64,000 nucleotides of DNA from Thiolinea disciformis DSM 14473 (lineage in GTDB: Bacteria > Pseudomonadota > Gammaproteobacteria > Thiotrichales > Thiotrichaceae). Location: contig NZ_AQVE01000010.1 in the NCBI RefSeq assembly GCF_000371925.1, positions 59,319 to 123,318 on the forward strand, given 5' to 3'. The position numbers were made by a program, and so were the translations under genes. Below are positions 17,792-26,682 of this stretch, one piece after another (the first letter of the stretch is position 1; each line of letters begins with the position of its first letter). The notes beneath the pieces were generated by a model. That model made no database searches and had not been told where the DNA came from. It saw only the letters and a program-made list of their open reading frames with translations.

Positions 17792-20700
17792 CTAAATATC
17801 CTTCTTAAGCTTGATGCCGCGCCGTTTAGTGGGCTTTGGAACATCAGCGTTCGGTTCTATCGCCTGCGAGGTTTCCGTATGGTTTAACTCAGTATCTGTT
17901 GCGTGTGCTTCGACCGGATCAACTGTTAACTTGACCCGCTTAGCCTTGGGCTTGACTGCTGTCATCGGCTCTGGCTCTAATGCCTCCGGTTTTTGCTCAG
18001 TTGCATTCAACTCAGCTTCTGCCGTTTTGGCTACTGGCTCAAGTACCGATAATGGTTCAACAGATGTATGAGTCGGCTCATCAACAATTATAGTTTTGGG
18101 TAACTCAGCAGACCTACTCGCGGAGTTTGCCACAGTCTGAGCCTTGCGTCTTGATTGCTGCGCTTTTTTAGCAGATTGTCTTTTTTTTATCCACTTTAAT
18201 AAGGCTTTAAAAGTATCGCGTAAGCCGATAACAAAACTGCTCACTAAGGCAATACAGTACATGACGAAGTACTGCCCTACCAAAATCAGCTTTTGCATCA
18301 AGCTTGAGTCACGAGTAGAGCCACTAGCATGAGACTGCTCGCCGAGCACTGTTTGGGCAGGTAAACCATCTGAATTTAAAGGCTGGTGTGGATCATTTGG
18401 CGGTGGTACTAAGGAATTACCGGCACTAATGCAACCCAAAGGAATAATAATTAAGGTCAATAAGGTAGCTACGGCCCCACCGAAAATTAAGGAAACGGCC
18501 ATGCCTTGGAAAATGGGATCGGATAAAATAACCATCGAACCACCCAACAAGGCCAAAGCAGTAATCATGATGGGGCGTGTCCGTGCTTCACAGGAGCGAA
18601 TGACGGCCTCCATGACGGGGGTACCCTCAGCCACTGCTTCACGCGCAAAGTCCACTAATAAAATGGAGTTGCGCACAATAATGCCTGCCAAGGCAATAAA
18701 TCCAATCATGGAAGTAGCGGTAAATTCCGCCCCCATAATCCAGTGACCAGGTAAAATCCCCATCAAGGTCAAAGGAATCGGCGCCATAATAATCGCAGGT
18801 AAAATAAAGTTCCCGAACTGCGCCACGATCAGCATATAGATCAAAACGAGTGCTGCCATAAACGCAATACCCATATCACGGAAAGTTTCGAAGGTCACTG
18901 TCCACTCACCACTCCAGACAAAGGCTGTTTGGAATTTGGTTAAATCGGGTGCTTTAAACCAATGCCCCTGTGTTAAGGTAGTACCATCTGGGGTCACATA
19001 GCCTTTACCTTCATTAGCCGTCTGCAATAAGCCTTCAACGGCAGATTGACCGTAAACCGGCGCTGCCAAACGACCTGTACCTTCCGCAGTAACAAACTCA
19101 ACCGCCGCCAAATCTTTATGATAAATCGGTTTATCTTGTGGTTGATCTGATTCAAAACGCCCTAACTCAGACAAGGGAACAGATTTCCCTTGTTGATTTG
19201 TGACCGGTAATTGAATCAAGCGCATAATTTGCGAACGCGCACTTAAAGGCACTTGTAATACAATTTTGGTCGGGTCGATAAGGGCGTTTTTCTTAATATC
19301 GCCTAGCACATAACCACCCATCGCCATTTCTAAGGTGCGATTTACATCCTCGACAGAAATACCTTTGCGCTGCGCTTTATCAGCGTCCACGATAAAACGC
19401 AAAATATTGTGGTCTGCTTCCAGCATATTATCGACATCGGTTAGATTATCGACTTTGCCGAAAAATTCGGTCATATCTTCAGCCACTTTTCGGCGTGTTG
19501 CTGCGTCAGGATTGTAAATTTCTGCTACCACTGTTTGCAGCACTGGAGGCCCCGGCGGCATTTCGACTACCTGAATTTTAGCGCCCTGCTTTGCTGCAAT
19601 CGGCGTTAAGACTTCACGTGCTAACACAGCTAATTCATGGCTAGTGCGCTTACGTTGTTTTTTATCCAATAACTGAACTTGAATATCGCCCTGCCATGCT
19701 TGCTGACGCAAATAATAATGGCGCACCAAACCGTTAAAATTATAAGGCGATGCAGTGCCGGAATAGGTTTGTAAAGCCACTACTTCAGGAATTTTATTTA
19801 ACTCAACGGATAAGTCCTGAATCAAATTGGCGGTCACAGGTAAGGCTGTGCCTTCGGGCATATTCACGACTACATTAAATTCTGGCTTATTATCCAAAGG
19901 CAGCATCTTCACCGGAACTGCTTTGAAAGGATAAAATAAGGTCATCAAGGCAAAAAAGCCCAAAATAATCACCAATAAAACGCCATAACCTAAAGCGCGA
20001 TTATTCACGAGCGGAATAATTAATTGGCGAAAGAAGCGATCTAAGCGCTGGGCTTGACGGTGCTCTTTTTCCGCATCTTGATTCAATTTACTTAGGCTGG
20101 GCTTTAATTGGTTTGTTAACCAAGGTGTGAAAGCAAAAGCGGCAAATAATGAGATAATCATAGCCACTGAGCCTAATACCGGAATCGGCATCATATAAGG
20201 GCCCATCATACCACTCACAAAGCCCATCGGCAGTAAAGCCGCAATGACCGTAAAAGTCGCTAAAATCGTTGGATTTCCGACCTCGCGCACAGCATCCACC
20301 GCCGTAGCCAACGATTGTTCAGCAGCCAATAGCCAGCGTCGATAAATATTTTCCACCACGACAATAGCATCGTCGACTAAAATACCGATTGAGAAAATCA
20401 GTGCAAACAAACTCACACGGTCAATCGTCATATTCAAAATCCACGCCGAAAAAACCGTCGTGGTAATAACCACCGGAATAACGATTAACACCACCATGGC
20501 CGCACGCCAACCTAAGGCCAGCCACACCAATACCGTCACAATGCCAGTCGCGATGAATAATTTTTTCAATAGCTCATCGACTTTAGCCTTAGCCGTAGCG
20601 CCATAATTTCGTGTGACTTCCACATGAATATTATCGGGAATAATGCGCCCTTTTAGGGTTTCGACTTTATTTAAAATAGCCTCAGCAACATCAACCCCAT

Positions 20701-21670
20701 TTGTGCCATGCTTTTTCGCAATCGCTAAGGTGACAGCGGCAGCATTGGCTGCGACTTCGATAGGTTTATTATTGCTAGCTTGATACGCAGGACCGGTATA
20801 ATAACCGACCATACTCTTTGCTTCACTGGGCCCTTCTTTTACATCCGCAACATCGCGCACATAAACAGGTCGCCCATCGACCACAGTGACCATCAAACGA
20901 TTAATATCTTCGGCTGATGTCAGAAAAGAACCGGTATACACCTTATAAACATGATTATCAGGCTCGACTGCGCCTGCGGCACGCTCTGAATTCGCCATGC
21001 GAATCGTGTTGGCGACTTGATCTAGCGATACGCCAAAATTAGCCAAGCGCTCAGGCATAATATCGACTTGTAATTCTTCTCTGCGTCCATCGACGATGAA
21101 ACTTTGGCTAGTATTCGGCACACTGCGCAAAGCTTGCAAAACCTCCATGCCTACTAAGCGCAAGGAAGCGTCGTCGACTTGATTCGACCACAAGGTGAGT
21201 GTGACCGCGGGCACATCATCCACCCCCTTAGGTTTTACCAAAGGTTCACTAGCGCCTATTGGAATCGCATCACGATTTGAACTCAGCTTGTCGTATAGCT
21301 TGACTAGTGAGGGTTCTAGTTGCTCACCTACCTTGAACTGTACGGTGACCATGGCTTCGCCCCGTGCAGAAGCAGAGTAAACATGTTCAACACCGGTCAT
21401 TTCAAACAGGATGGCTTCTAAAGGGCGCGCAATAATCGCTTCCACTTCTTGTGCCGATGCCCCGGGATAACGCACAAATACATCGACCATGGGGACTGAT
21501 ATTTGAGGATCTTCTTGGCGGGGCGTGACCATCAAACCCAAAATGCCGATGGCCAAAAAGGATAGCAACAGCAGCAAGGATAAAGGTGAGTTGATAAAAG
21601 CTTGTGCAATTTTGCCAGCTAAACCCAAAGCATGGGCTTTGCCGGTAACAGGCTGTGGGGAATCATTCAT
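17792..21670 (-). CDS. RND efflux permease with an extra C-terminal membrane segment and long charged tail
   Basis: A 1292-residue AcrB-type proton antiporter. The N-terminal membrane helix is followed by PRQEDPQISVP and VDVFVRYPGAS. The central membrane helix carries GILVDDAIVVVENIYR, with the proton-relay Asp pair. The second half repeats this with GIIVRNSILLVDFAREA. The usual fold ends near residue 1078 (LIIIPLG). About 214 residues follow: a Pro-rich linker, one additional hydrophobic helix (about 1127-1148), then a strongly basic and Glu/Pro-rich disordered tail ending KRRGIKLKKDI. The fusion-protein gene lies 35 bases upstream. No outer-membrane TolC-type gene is present. Substrate unknown. 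Confidence 0.9.
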   Translation of the reverse strand: MNDSPQPVTGKAHALGLAGKIAQAFINSPLSLLLLLSFLAIGILGLMVTPRQEDPQISVPMVDVFVRYPGASAQEVEAIIARPLEAILFEMTGVEHVYSASARGEAMVTVQFKVGEQLEPSLVKLYDKLSSNRDAIPIGASEPLVKPKGVDDVPAVTLTLWSNQVDDASLRLVGMEVLQALRSVPNTSQSFIVDGRREELQVDIMPERLANFGVSLDQVANTIRMANSERAAGAVEPDNHVYKVYTGSFLTSAEDINRLMVTVVDGRPVYVRDVADVKEGPSEAKSMVGYYTGPAYQASNNKPIEVAANAAAVTLAIAKKHGTNGVDVAEAILNKVETLKGRIIPDNIHVEVTRNYGATAKAKVDELLKKLFIATGIVTVLVWLALGWRAAMVVLIVIPVVITTTVFSAWILNMTIDRVSLFALIFSIGILVDDAIVVVENIYRRWLLAAEQSLATAVDAVREVGNPTILATFTVIAALLPMGFVSGMMGPYMMPIPVLGSVAMIISLFAAFAFTPWLTNQLKPSLSKLNQDAEKEHRQAQRLDRFFRQLIIPLVNNRALGYGVLLVIILGFFALMTLFYPFKAVPVKMLPLDNKPEFNVVVNMPEGTALPVTANLIQDLSVELNKIPEVVALQTYSGTASPYNFNGLVRHYYLRQQAWQGDIQVQLLDKKQRKRTSHELAVLAREVLTPIAAKQGAKIQVVEMPPGPPVLQTVVAEIYNPDAATRRKVAEDMTEFFGKVDNLTDVDNMLEADHNILRFIVDADKAQRKGISVEDVNRTLEMAMGGYVLGDIKKNALIDPTKIVLQVPLSARSQIMRLIQLPVTNQQGKSVPLSELGRFESDQPQDKPIYHKDLAAVEFVTAEGTGRLAAPVYGQSAVEGLLQTANEGKGYVTPDGTTLTQGHWFKAPDLTKFQTAFVWSGEWTVTFETFRDMGIAFMAALVLIYMLIVAQFGNFILPAIIMAPIPLTLMGILPGHWIMGAEFTATSMIGFIALAGIIVRNSILLVDFAREAVAEGTPVMEAVIRSCEARTRPIMITALALLGGSMVILSDPIFQGMAVSLIFGGAVATLLTLIIIPLGCISAGNSLVPPPNDPHQPLNSDGLPAQTVLGEQSHASGSTRDSSLMQKLILVGQYFVMYCIALVSSFVIGLRDTFKALLKWIKKRQSAKKAQQSRRKAQTVANSASRSAELPKTIIVDEPTHTSVEPLSVLEPVAKTAEAELNATEQKPEALEPEPMTAVKPKAKRVKLTVDPVEAHATDTELNHTETSQAIEPNADVPKPTKRRGIKLKKDI

Positions 21671-21705
21671 ACGCTATCTACCGGAGGCAAGATCAAAACA
21701 AGGAA

Positions 21706-22842
21706 TTAATTAGTAGCCGTTGGCATCCAACCCGACACCGCACTCGCGGGTGGATTATTAATAATCCTTGCCCCCGGCTTCAAACCTGATACGACTTCAA
21801 CTTTATTATCCCCTAGCTCAGTGCCCAAACGCACTAAACGCAATTGTGAGGTATTGTCTTCCACCACCAAAACACTCGGAAGACTACGTCCCGTTAATAA
21901 AGCTGAGCGAGGTATTACCACTCGATTCGTATCACCACTACTGCTAGGTAAACGTACTTCTGCATACATGCCTGGGGCGGCAGAAATATCAATCGGCAGG
22001 TCAAACTTGACAGTCACGGTGTGGCGCTCTGGATTCGCTACTGGATAAATCTGCGTTACTTTAGCAACCACATCCAAATCACCATCAATACGCGCGGGTA
22101 CCACCATACCCTCTTTCAAGTAACTGACCAAACCTGAGGGAACATCAGCTTGTAAACGCTTATATTTTACAAAACCAAAGCGCATTAAAGGCTGGCCGGG
22201 CTGGACGGTATCGCCTACCTCCACCAGCTTTTCCATAATAATGCCTTCAAAGGGCGCAACACTTTTTGCATTCTGCAAGGCCGCATCAATTTCTTGAAGT
22301 TGTGAATAGGCTTGTTGCAGGCTACTACGCGCTTGTGACACACCAGTCGCACTTGCCATCAAATCTGAATAACGCCCCATGTCTGAGTCATAATTATTCA
22401 TCAAGGCATCGGCCATGGGACGGGTAAACATATTATCCATTAAAGAAGGCAAGCCCATACCTGGCATCGCTCCTACATCTTTACTCCGTGGTGAGATGAT
22501 TTCGCGGCGATATTGAGCCTCAGAATTTTGCAAGGCGGCTTGGGCGGTTTGAATTTGGGCTAATACGGCATTGCGCTTAGCCACTAATTGGGCTTCATCC
22601 ACTTGTGCCAATACAGCACCTGACTGAAAAGAAGCACCTACGTCCCCACCCAAAAACTTAACCACACCAGGAATTTGTGCCGCCAAGGTTACTTCACGAT
22701 AAGGAATAACCGAGCTTCCGAGAACAGACTGAGCTTGGGAAGGGGCGGATTCGACAGAAATTACTTCCGCCGCTAAAGTGGTTGAATACCAAACGCTAAG
22801 TAGCAATGCGATGGCCGTGCTGGCAAAACTTTGTCTTCTCAT
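21706..22842 (-). CDS. RND efflux periplasmic adaptor (membrane fusion protein)
   Basis: HlyD/AcrA-family adaptor that couples the RND permease to an outer-membrane channel. The start at 22842 gives a 378-residue product with signal sequence MRRQSFASTAIALLL and cleavage near TLAAE; an upstream ATG at 22881 would add 13 residues ahead of the signal. Features: first lipoyl half (IPYREVTLAAQIPGVVKFLGGDVGASFQSG), an alpha-hairpin with Gln/Ala-rich coiled coil (about 80-195), second lipoyl half (APFEGIIMEKLVEVGDTVQPGQPLMRF), then a beta-barrel (MYAEVRLP, VVIPRSALL). The hairpin contains an unusual Met-rich insertion (GAMPGMGLPSLMDNMF). It precedes the permease gene in the same operon. Confidence 0.92.
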   Translation of the reverse strand: MRRQSFASTAIALLLSVWYSTTLAAEVISVESAPSQAQSVLGSSVIPYREVTLAAQIPGVVKFLGGDVGASFQSGAVLAQVDEAQLVAKRNAVLAQIQTAQAALQNSEAQYRREIISPRSKDVGAMPGMGLPSLMDNMFTRPMADALMNNYDSDMGRYSDLMASATGVSQARSSLQQAYSQLQEIDAALQNAKSVAPFEGIIMEKLVEVGDTVQPGQPLMRFGFVKYKRLQADVPSGLVSYLKEGMVVPARIDGDLDVVAKVTQIYPVANPERHTVTVKFDLPIDISAAPGMYAEVRLPSSSGDTNRVVIPRSALLTGRSLPSVLVVEDNTSQLRLVRLGTELGDNKVEVVSGLKPGARIINNPPASAVSGWMPTATN

Positions 22843-22926
22843 CAACAGTTCTCTCTTCCTCAACGGCAATACCAATAACATAGCTAGCCCGATGGGCAGC
22901 CACTATAGCCGCTAACCTGTAATACT

Positions 22927-22941
22927 TCTAGTCAGACTAGA
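22927..22941. promoter_or_regulatory. Perfect 15-bp inverted repeat upstream of the efflux operon
   Basis: TCTAGTC-A-GACTAGA (7+1+7) lies between the gspI stop and the adaptor start, about 85 bases upstream of the 22842 ATG. Its position fits an operator for the adaptor-permease genes. Confidence 0.35.
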
Positions 22942-22959
22942 GAGATAGAAAAGCGAGGA

Positions 22960-23355
22960 CTAATTCAAAGCTTCCGTATAGCCTTTTACAATAGCTACCG
23001 GATCTTCTTCGCCCTGTTTACCCTCTCGATAGACCTTAACTTTTATTTCAGCAATATCAGCCGCACTTGAATTACCCACTTCGCGCACCCAATGCCACTT
23101 CATATTGCCCATTTCTTCTTCGCCTTCCTCTAATGCAGGAAGGACTTCTGAATTAGCCTTTTTAATTTTATACCATTCAATTTGATTAAAGCCGACCCAA
23201 CGCGCAAAAGTGCTTTCCTGCATAGCAGTAGTATTGCGAATACTTGTCCCTACGACTTGCGTTGCCATGCCAATGACCAAGGCGACAATAAATAAGGCGA
23301 GTAATACTTCTAGCAAATTAAAACCAGTTTGTTTGCGTGGACTAGCTTTTATCAT
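22960..23355 (-). CDS. gspI: Type II secretion minor pseudopilin GspI
   Basis: A 131-residue type IV pilin-like protein. MIKASPRKQTGFNLLEVLLALFI has the prepilin peptidase site (G before FNLLE) and the hydrophobic N-terminal helix with Glu at +5. The remainder matches GspI-type minor pseudopilins (ARWVGFNQIEWYK and WHWVREV). The start at 23355 overlaps the end of gspH by 14 bases; an upstream start at 23370 would only add five residues. GspI nucleates the pseudopilus tip with GspJ and GspK. Neither gspJ nor gspK follows here; the efflux adaptor gene does. Confidence 0.85.
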   Translation of the reverse strand: MIKASPRKQTGFNLLEVLLALFIVALVIGMATQVVGTSIRNTTAMQESTFARWVGFNQIEWYKIKKANSEVLPALEEGEEEMGNMKWHWVREVGNSSAADIAEIKVKVYREGKQGEEDPVAIVKGYTEALN

Positions 23356-23926
23356 CCTTAGTCTCCGCATCGGCTGCCTCTAAATCGGCCTCCACCTGCC
23401 CCATACTATTAAAGCTCGCATAGGCAGGCGACTTTTTCTCAGCCATAATTTGATAGCTAAAGGGGGTCATTTCCCCACTCGGCTCTATCAATACGACTGA
23501 CGCCTCTTCAGGCCATTCACTCTCTAGCTCGTCGACTAACTCTGCTGGCAAAGACACTTCATTTTGTTCGATTAACAAGCGGGTCTTCAGCCCTTTCGCT
23601 AATTCGCGTTTGCTTAATAAGCCATCGTCTTCAATCAATACCCATTGATCGCTTTTTTCATCTTGCGCATAAAATCCATAACCCTCATCAGCAAAAACCA
23701 TCGCTAAAGGCTCGGAGCGTACAATCGATTCATTCAAGGCCAAATCCACGTCAAACTTTAAACGCTGCAACGCCTCTTCCGCTGGATTTTTCTCAACACT
23801 GGTGATAGATAAACTAGCTACTGAAATCAAAACACCTAAAATCACCAACACAATTAACAACTCCAGCAAGGTATAGCCAGAGGATTTGGGGCGAGCTTGG
23901 TGTAATGAGCCGCACAGTTTCATCAT
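23342..23926 (-). CDS. gspH: Type II secretion minor pseudopilin GspH
   Basis: A 194-residue pseudopilin with a short leader and the processing site G before YTLLELLIVLVILGVLI, followed by the Glu-rich globular domain typical of GspH (LKFDVDLALNESIVRSEPLAMVF). It is somewhat longer than E. coli GspH because of an acidic C-terminal extension (ADLEAADAETKDDKS). GspH joins the pseudopilus near the tip. It lies 9 bases after gspG and overlaps gspI. Confidence 0.85.
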   Translation of the reverse strand: MMKLCGSLHQARPKSSGYTLLELLIVLVILGVLISVASLSITSVEKNPAEEALQRLKFDVDLALNESIVRSEPLAMVFADEGYGFYAQDEKSDQWVLIEDDGLLSKRELAKGLKTRLLIEQNEVSLPAELVDELESEWPEEASVVLIEPSGEMTPFSYQIMAEKKSPAYASFNSMGQVEADLEAADAETKDDKS

Positions 23927-23935
23927 TAAGCGCTA

Positions 23936-24376
23936 TTACTTACCAATATTCCAATTGCCAATATCGTCTTCACCGCCTTCGCGACCATCAGGACCAAGAC
24001 TGAACACATCAATCGGATTGCCATGCGTACCTGGATTTAGGTATTTATAAGCATTGCCCCATGGGTCGGCTGGAACGGCTTTATCTTTTAAATAGCCATT
24101 TTCTGGCCAATTTTTTGCGTCTGCCGGTTTTTCGACCAAAGCTTTCAAGCCCTGCTCGGTACTAGGATATTTCGCATTATGCATACGATACATATCCAAA
24201 GCAGTTTCCATAGTACGAATTTCTTGCTCCGCTGCAGTTTTGCGCGCTTGATCTGGCGCTCCGGCAAAATTCACTACCGCAATACCCAGTAGCACACCAA
24301 TAATCGTAATTACAATCAATAATTCAATCAGGGTATAACCGGCGGCTGAGCCTTGTTTTACGTGTCGCATCATCAT
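23936..24376 (-). CDS. gspG: Type II secretion major pseudopilin GspG
   Basis: A 146-residue major pseudopilin with the processing site G before YTLIELLIVITIIGVL. The highly conserved body includes ARKTAAEQEIRTMETALDMYR, YPSTEQGLKALVEKP, DPWGNAYKYLNPG and FSLGPDGREGGEDDIGNW, the calcium-binding C-terminal loop. GspG polymerises into the periplasmic piston that drives substrates through GspD. It is first of gspGHI and diverges from the rhombosortase gene, whose substrates are exported by T2SS. Confidence 0.95.
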   Translation of the reverse strand: MMMRHVKQGSAAGYTLIELLIVITIIGVLLGIAVVNFAGAPDQARKTAAEQEIRTMETALDMYRMHNAKYPSTEQGLKALVEKPADAKNWPENGYLKDKAVPADPWGNAYKYLNPGTHGNPIDVFSLGPDGREGGEDDIGNWNIGK

Positions 24377-24462
24377 CTCTTAATCCTATTATCCTTCAAT
24401 CTAGGTCAATGGGGGCGCAATCATGGCATACTAAGCCAAACTTGTAACTTATTAGGTCAACG

Positions 24463-25035
24463 ATGTCTAAGTCCTTGGTGCTATGGGCAGTGGCGCTTTC
24501 TTTATTCATCATAGCTTTTCAAGCTTTTCCCCTCGAATTGCGTTATCAACGTGATTTGATCATCGCGGGCGAAGTGTGGCGAATTTGGACAGGTCACTTG
24601 GTTCACACCAATTATACGCATCTTGCGCTAAATCTTTCTGGTTTATGGCTGTTACTAGCACTGAGTTACTCCGTATGGACTGCCCAACGTTTGAGTATTA
24701 CTTTACTTATTCTTAGCAGTGGCATCAGCCTATTTTTATTACTAATGAAGCCACATCTCATGTGGTATGTCGGTTTATCAGGCGCATTGTATGGCTTATT
24801 TCTACTCAGCGGTGTGCGCCTAATACTCACTAAAGATTATCTAATAGGTGTTTCACTCGTAGTTTTAGTGATCGGTAAAGCCTTACTGGACACCTTCGAA
24901 CCGGATGCCAATAGTTCTGCGCTTATTGGTGCACCCGTCATACTCAGTGCTCATTACAGCGGCCTAGTCATTGCAAGCATTTTAGCAAGCTTCGATATTT
25001 ATCAACATTACCAAAAGTTTAACTATGCCGCATGA
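24463..25035 (+). CDS. rrtA: Rhombosortase (rhomboid-family intramembrane serine protease)
   Basis: A 190-residue, six-helix membrane protein of the small rhomboid subfamily. HLVHTNYTHLALN is the family's entry motif, GLSGALYG contains the nucleophile Ser106, and AHYSGL contains the catalytic His164. The size and motifs fit rhombosortase, which removes the C-terminal GlyGly-CTERM anchor from proteins secreted by T2SS, rather than GlpG. The setting, divergent from gspG, supports this. No GlyGly-CTERM substrate is encoded in the window. The stop overlaps the comF start by 11 bases. Confidence 0.85.
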   Translation: MSKSLVLWAVALSLFIIAFQAFPLELRYQRDLIIAGEVWRIWTGHLVHTNYTHLALNLSGLWLLLALSYSVWTAQRLSITLLILSSGISLFLLLMKPHLMWYVGLSGALYGLFLLSGVRLILTKDYLIGVSLVVLVIGKALLDTFEPDANSSALIGAPVILSAHYSGLVIASILASFDIYQHYQKFNYAA

Positions 25036-25726
25036 TTGGCGCAGCTACTTAGGTCTTCGGCTCGCCCATCCTTGTCCACTTTGCGCCATGCCATTCGCTA
25101 AAACTACACACGCGGTCTGTGAAAGCTGCTATAAGGTTTTGCCTTGGGTTGGAATTGACGATCAACGTCTTGATATTCTGAGCGCCTTTTATTATGACTC
25201 GCCCCTAGATCAACTCATCCTGACTGGCAAACAAACCCAGCGTTTAGATCGTTTGCAATTACTAGCCGAATTAATAACGCCCTACTTTTTAAATCAACTA
25301 CAAACCCGTCAAAAACCACAAGCTATTCTACCGGTTCCTTTACATATCAATCGCCTACGCCAGCGTGGTTTTAATCAAGCCCTTGAATTAACGCGCCACT
25401 TAGCGAAAAGTTTAAATATTCCTATTTTGAAACAGGCCGTATCACGTCAACGCCACACACGCGAACAAAAATATTTGGCCGCCAACCAGCGCACTACCAA
25501 CTTAAAAGACGCCTTTATTCTCAACCATCCACTGCCTTACACCCATATTGCGATTTTCGACGACGTCGTCACAACAGGCGCAACAACACAAATACTCAGC
25601 CACTTATTACTGAAGGCGGGGGTAAAAACAGTAGAAATTTGGAGTGTTGCTAAAACAAAACAATGGCATAACGTCGCCAACCCAGTTGCAATCGAATATG
25701 ATACTTCATCGATTGATGAAGACTAG
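25025..25726 (+). CDS. comF: ComF family phosphoribosyltransferase-like protein
   Basis: A 233-residue ComF/GntX-type protein. A zinc-ribbon-like start (CPLCAMPF and CESC) is followed by a type I phosphoribosyltransferase fold: LPVPLHINRLRQRGFNQALELTRHLAK and the PRPP-binding loop IFDDVVTTGAT. ComF homologues support DNA uptake and processing of imported single strands; E. coli GntX is linked to carbon use from DNA. It is translationally coupled to rrtA by overlap. No other competence genes lie in the window except the pseudopilins. Confidence 0.9.
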   Translation: MPHDWRSYLGLRLAHPCPLCAMPFAKTTHAVCESCYKVLPWVGIDDQRLDILSAFYYDSPLDQLILTGKQTQRLDRLQLLAELITPYFLNQLQTRQKPQAILPVPLHINRLRQRGFNQALELTRHLAKSLNIPILKQAVSRQRHTREQKYLAANQRTTNLKDAFILNHPLPYTHIAIFDDVVTTGATTQILSHLLLKAGVKTVEIWSVAKTKQWHNVANPVAIEYDTSSIDED

Positions 25727-25741
25727 CTAGGAACGGTGATT

Positions 25742-26608
25742 ATGATTCGTAGTATGACAGCTTTTGCGCACCAAGAGTCAGCGAGTCCAGAAGGCAAGCT
25801 GAGTTGGGAATTGCGTAGCGTCAATCACCGTTACTTAGATATTAGCCTACGTTTGCCCGAAGAATTTCGCGCGCTGGAAAATCATTTACGCACGATTCTC
25901 CAAAATCGTCTGCAACGCGGCAAATTAGAAGCCAGTTTACGCTTTACTGCAGGGAGCAAAGAAAATAGTACGATTGTGGTCAATGAACCCCTAGCGCGTG
26001 CTTTAATTATTGCTTGTCGCCAAATTGAATTACTCACCAATAGCCCAGAACCTTTACGGGCAGTGGATATTTTACGCTGGCCCGGTGTTACCCTAGACAG
26101 CCCGACTGATTTAGACGCACTCGCTAGACAAGCCAGAGCATTGCTCGAAAAAACGCTGGATGATTTAATTGCAACCCGCGAGCGTGAGGGCAAGCGTATT
26201 GCCGAGATGATTGACCAACGCTGTGAGCAGATTGCAGAAATTATTTTACGCATTCGTAAACGTCGTCCAGAGATTATACAGTCCATTCGCGAAAAAATTC
26301 ATCAGCGTTTAGAAGAACTGGATATTCTTCCCGATCGCAACCGTTTAGAACAAGAATTGGTTTTGTTAGCACAACGCTTGGATATTGATGAAGAGCTGGA
26401 TCGCTTATTGGCGCATTTGGATGAAATTGTAGCCGTCTTAGAACGTGATGAGCCGATTGGCAGACGTTTAGACTTCTTAATGCAAGAATTGAATCGCGAA
26501 GCGAATACTTTAGGCTCTAAATCGAATGACACAGAAACCACGCAGGCAGCCGTCGATTTAAAGGTGTTAATTGAGCAAATGCGCGAACAGATTCAAAATA
26601 TAGAATAA
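25742..26608 (+). CDS. yicC: YicC/YloC family endoribonuclease
   Basis: A 288-residue protein beginning MIRSMTAFA, with SWELRSVNHRYLDISLRLPEEFR, the family's N-terminal signature, and the C-terminal GRRLDFLMQELNREANTLGSKS. The acidic conserved tail is the proposed metal and RNA site. YicC-type enzymes are RNases linked to small-RNA turnover (RyhB in E. coli). An ATG two codons upstream is less conserved. It is 15 bases downstream of comF and probably co-transcribed. Confidence 0.92.
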   Translation: MIRSMTAFAHQESASPEGKLSWELRSVNHRYLDISLRLPEEFRALENHLRTILQNRLQRGKLEASLRFTAGSKENSTIVVNEPLARALIIACRQIELLTNSPEPLRAVDILRWPGVTLDSPTDLDALARQARALLEKTLDDLIATREREGKRIAEMIDQRCEQIAEIILRIRKRRPEIIQSIREKIHQRLEELDILPDRNRLEQELVLLAQRLDIDEELDRLLAHLDEIVAVLERDEPIGRRLDFLMQELNREANTLGSKSNDTETTQAAVDLKVLIEQMREQIQNIE

Positions 26609-26682
26609 GGCGGTTAGTCAACGCTACACGACGACCGATTCAAAAAATAATAAGAGCAATTGGGCGCAACATTGGATGATTT

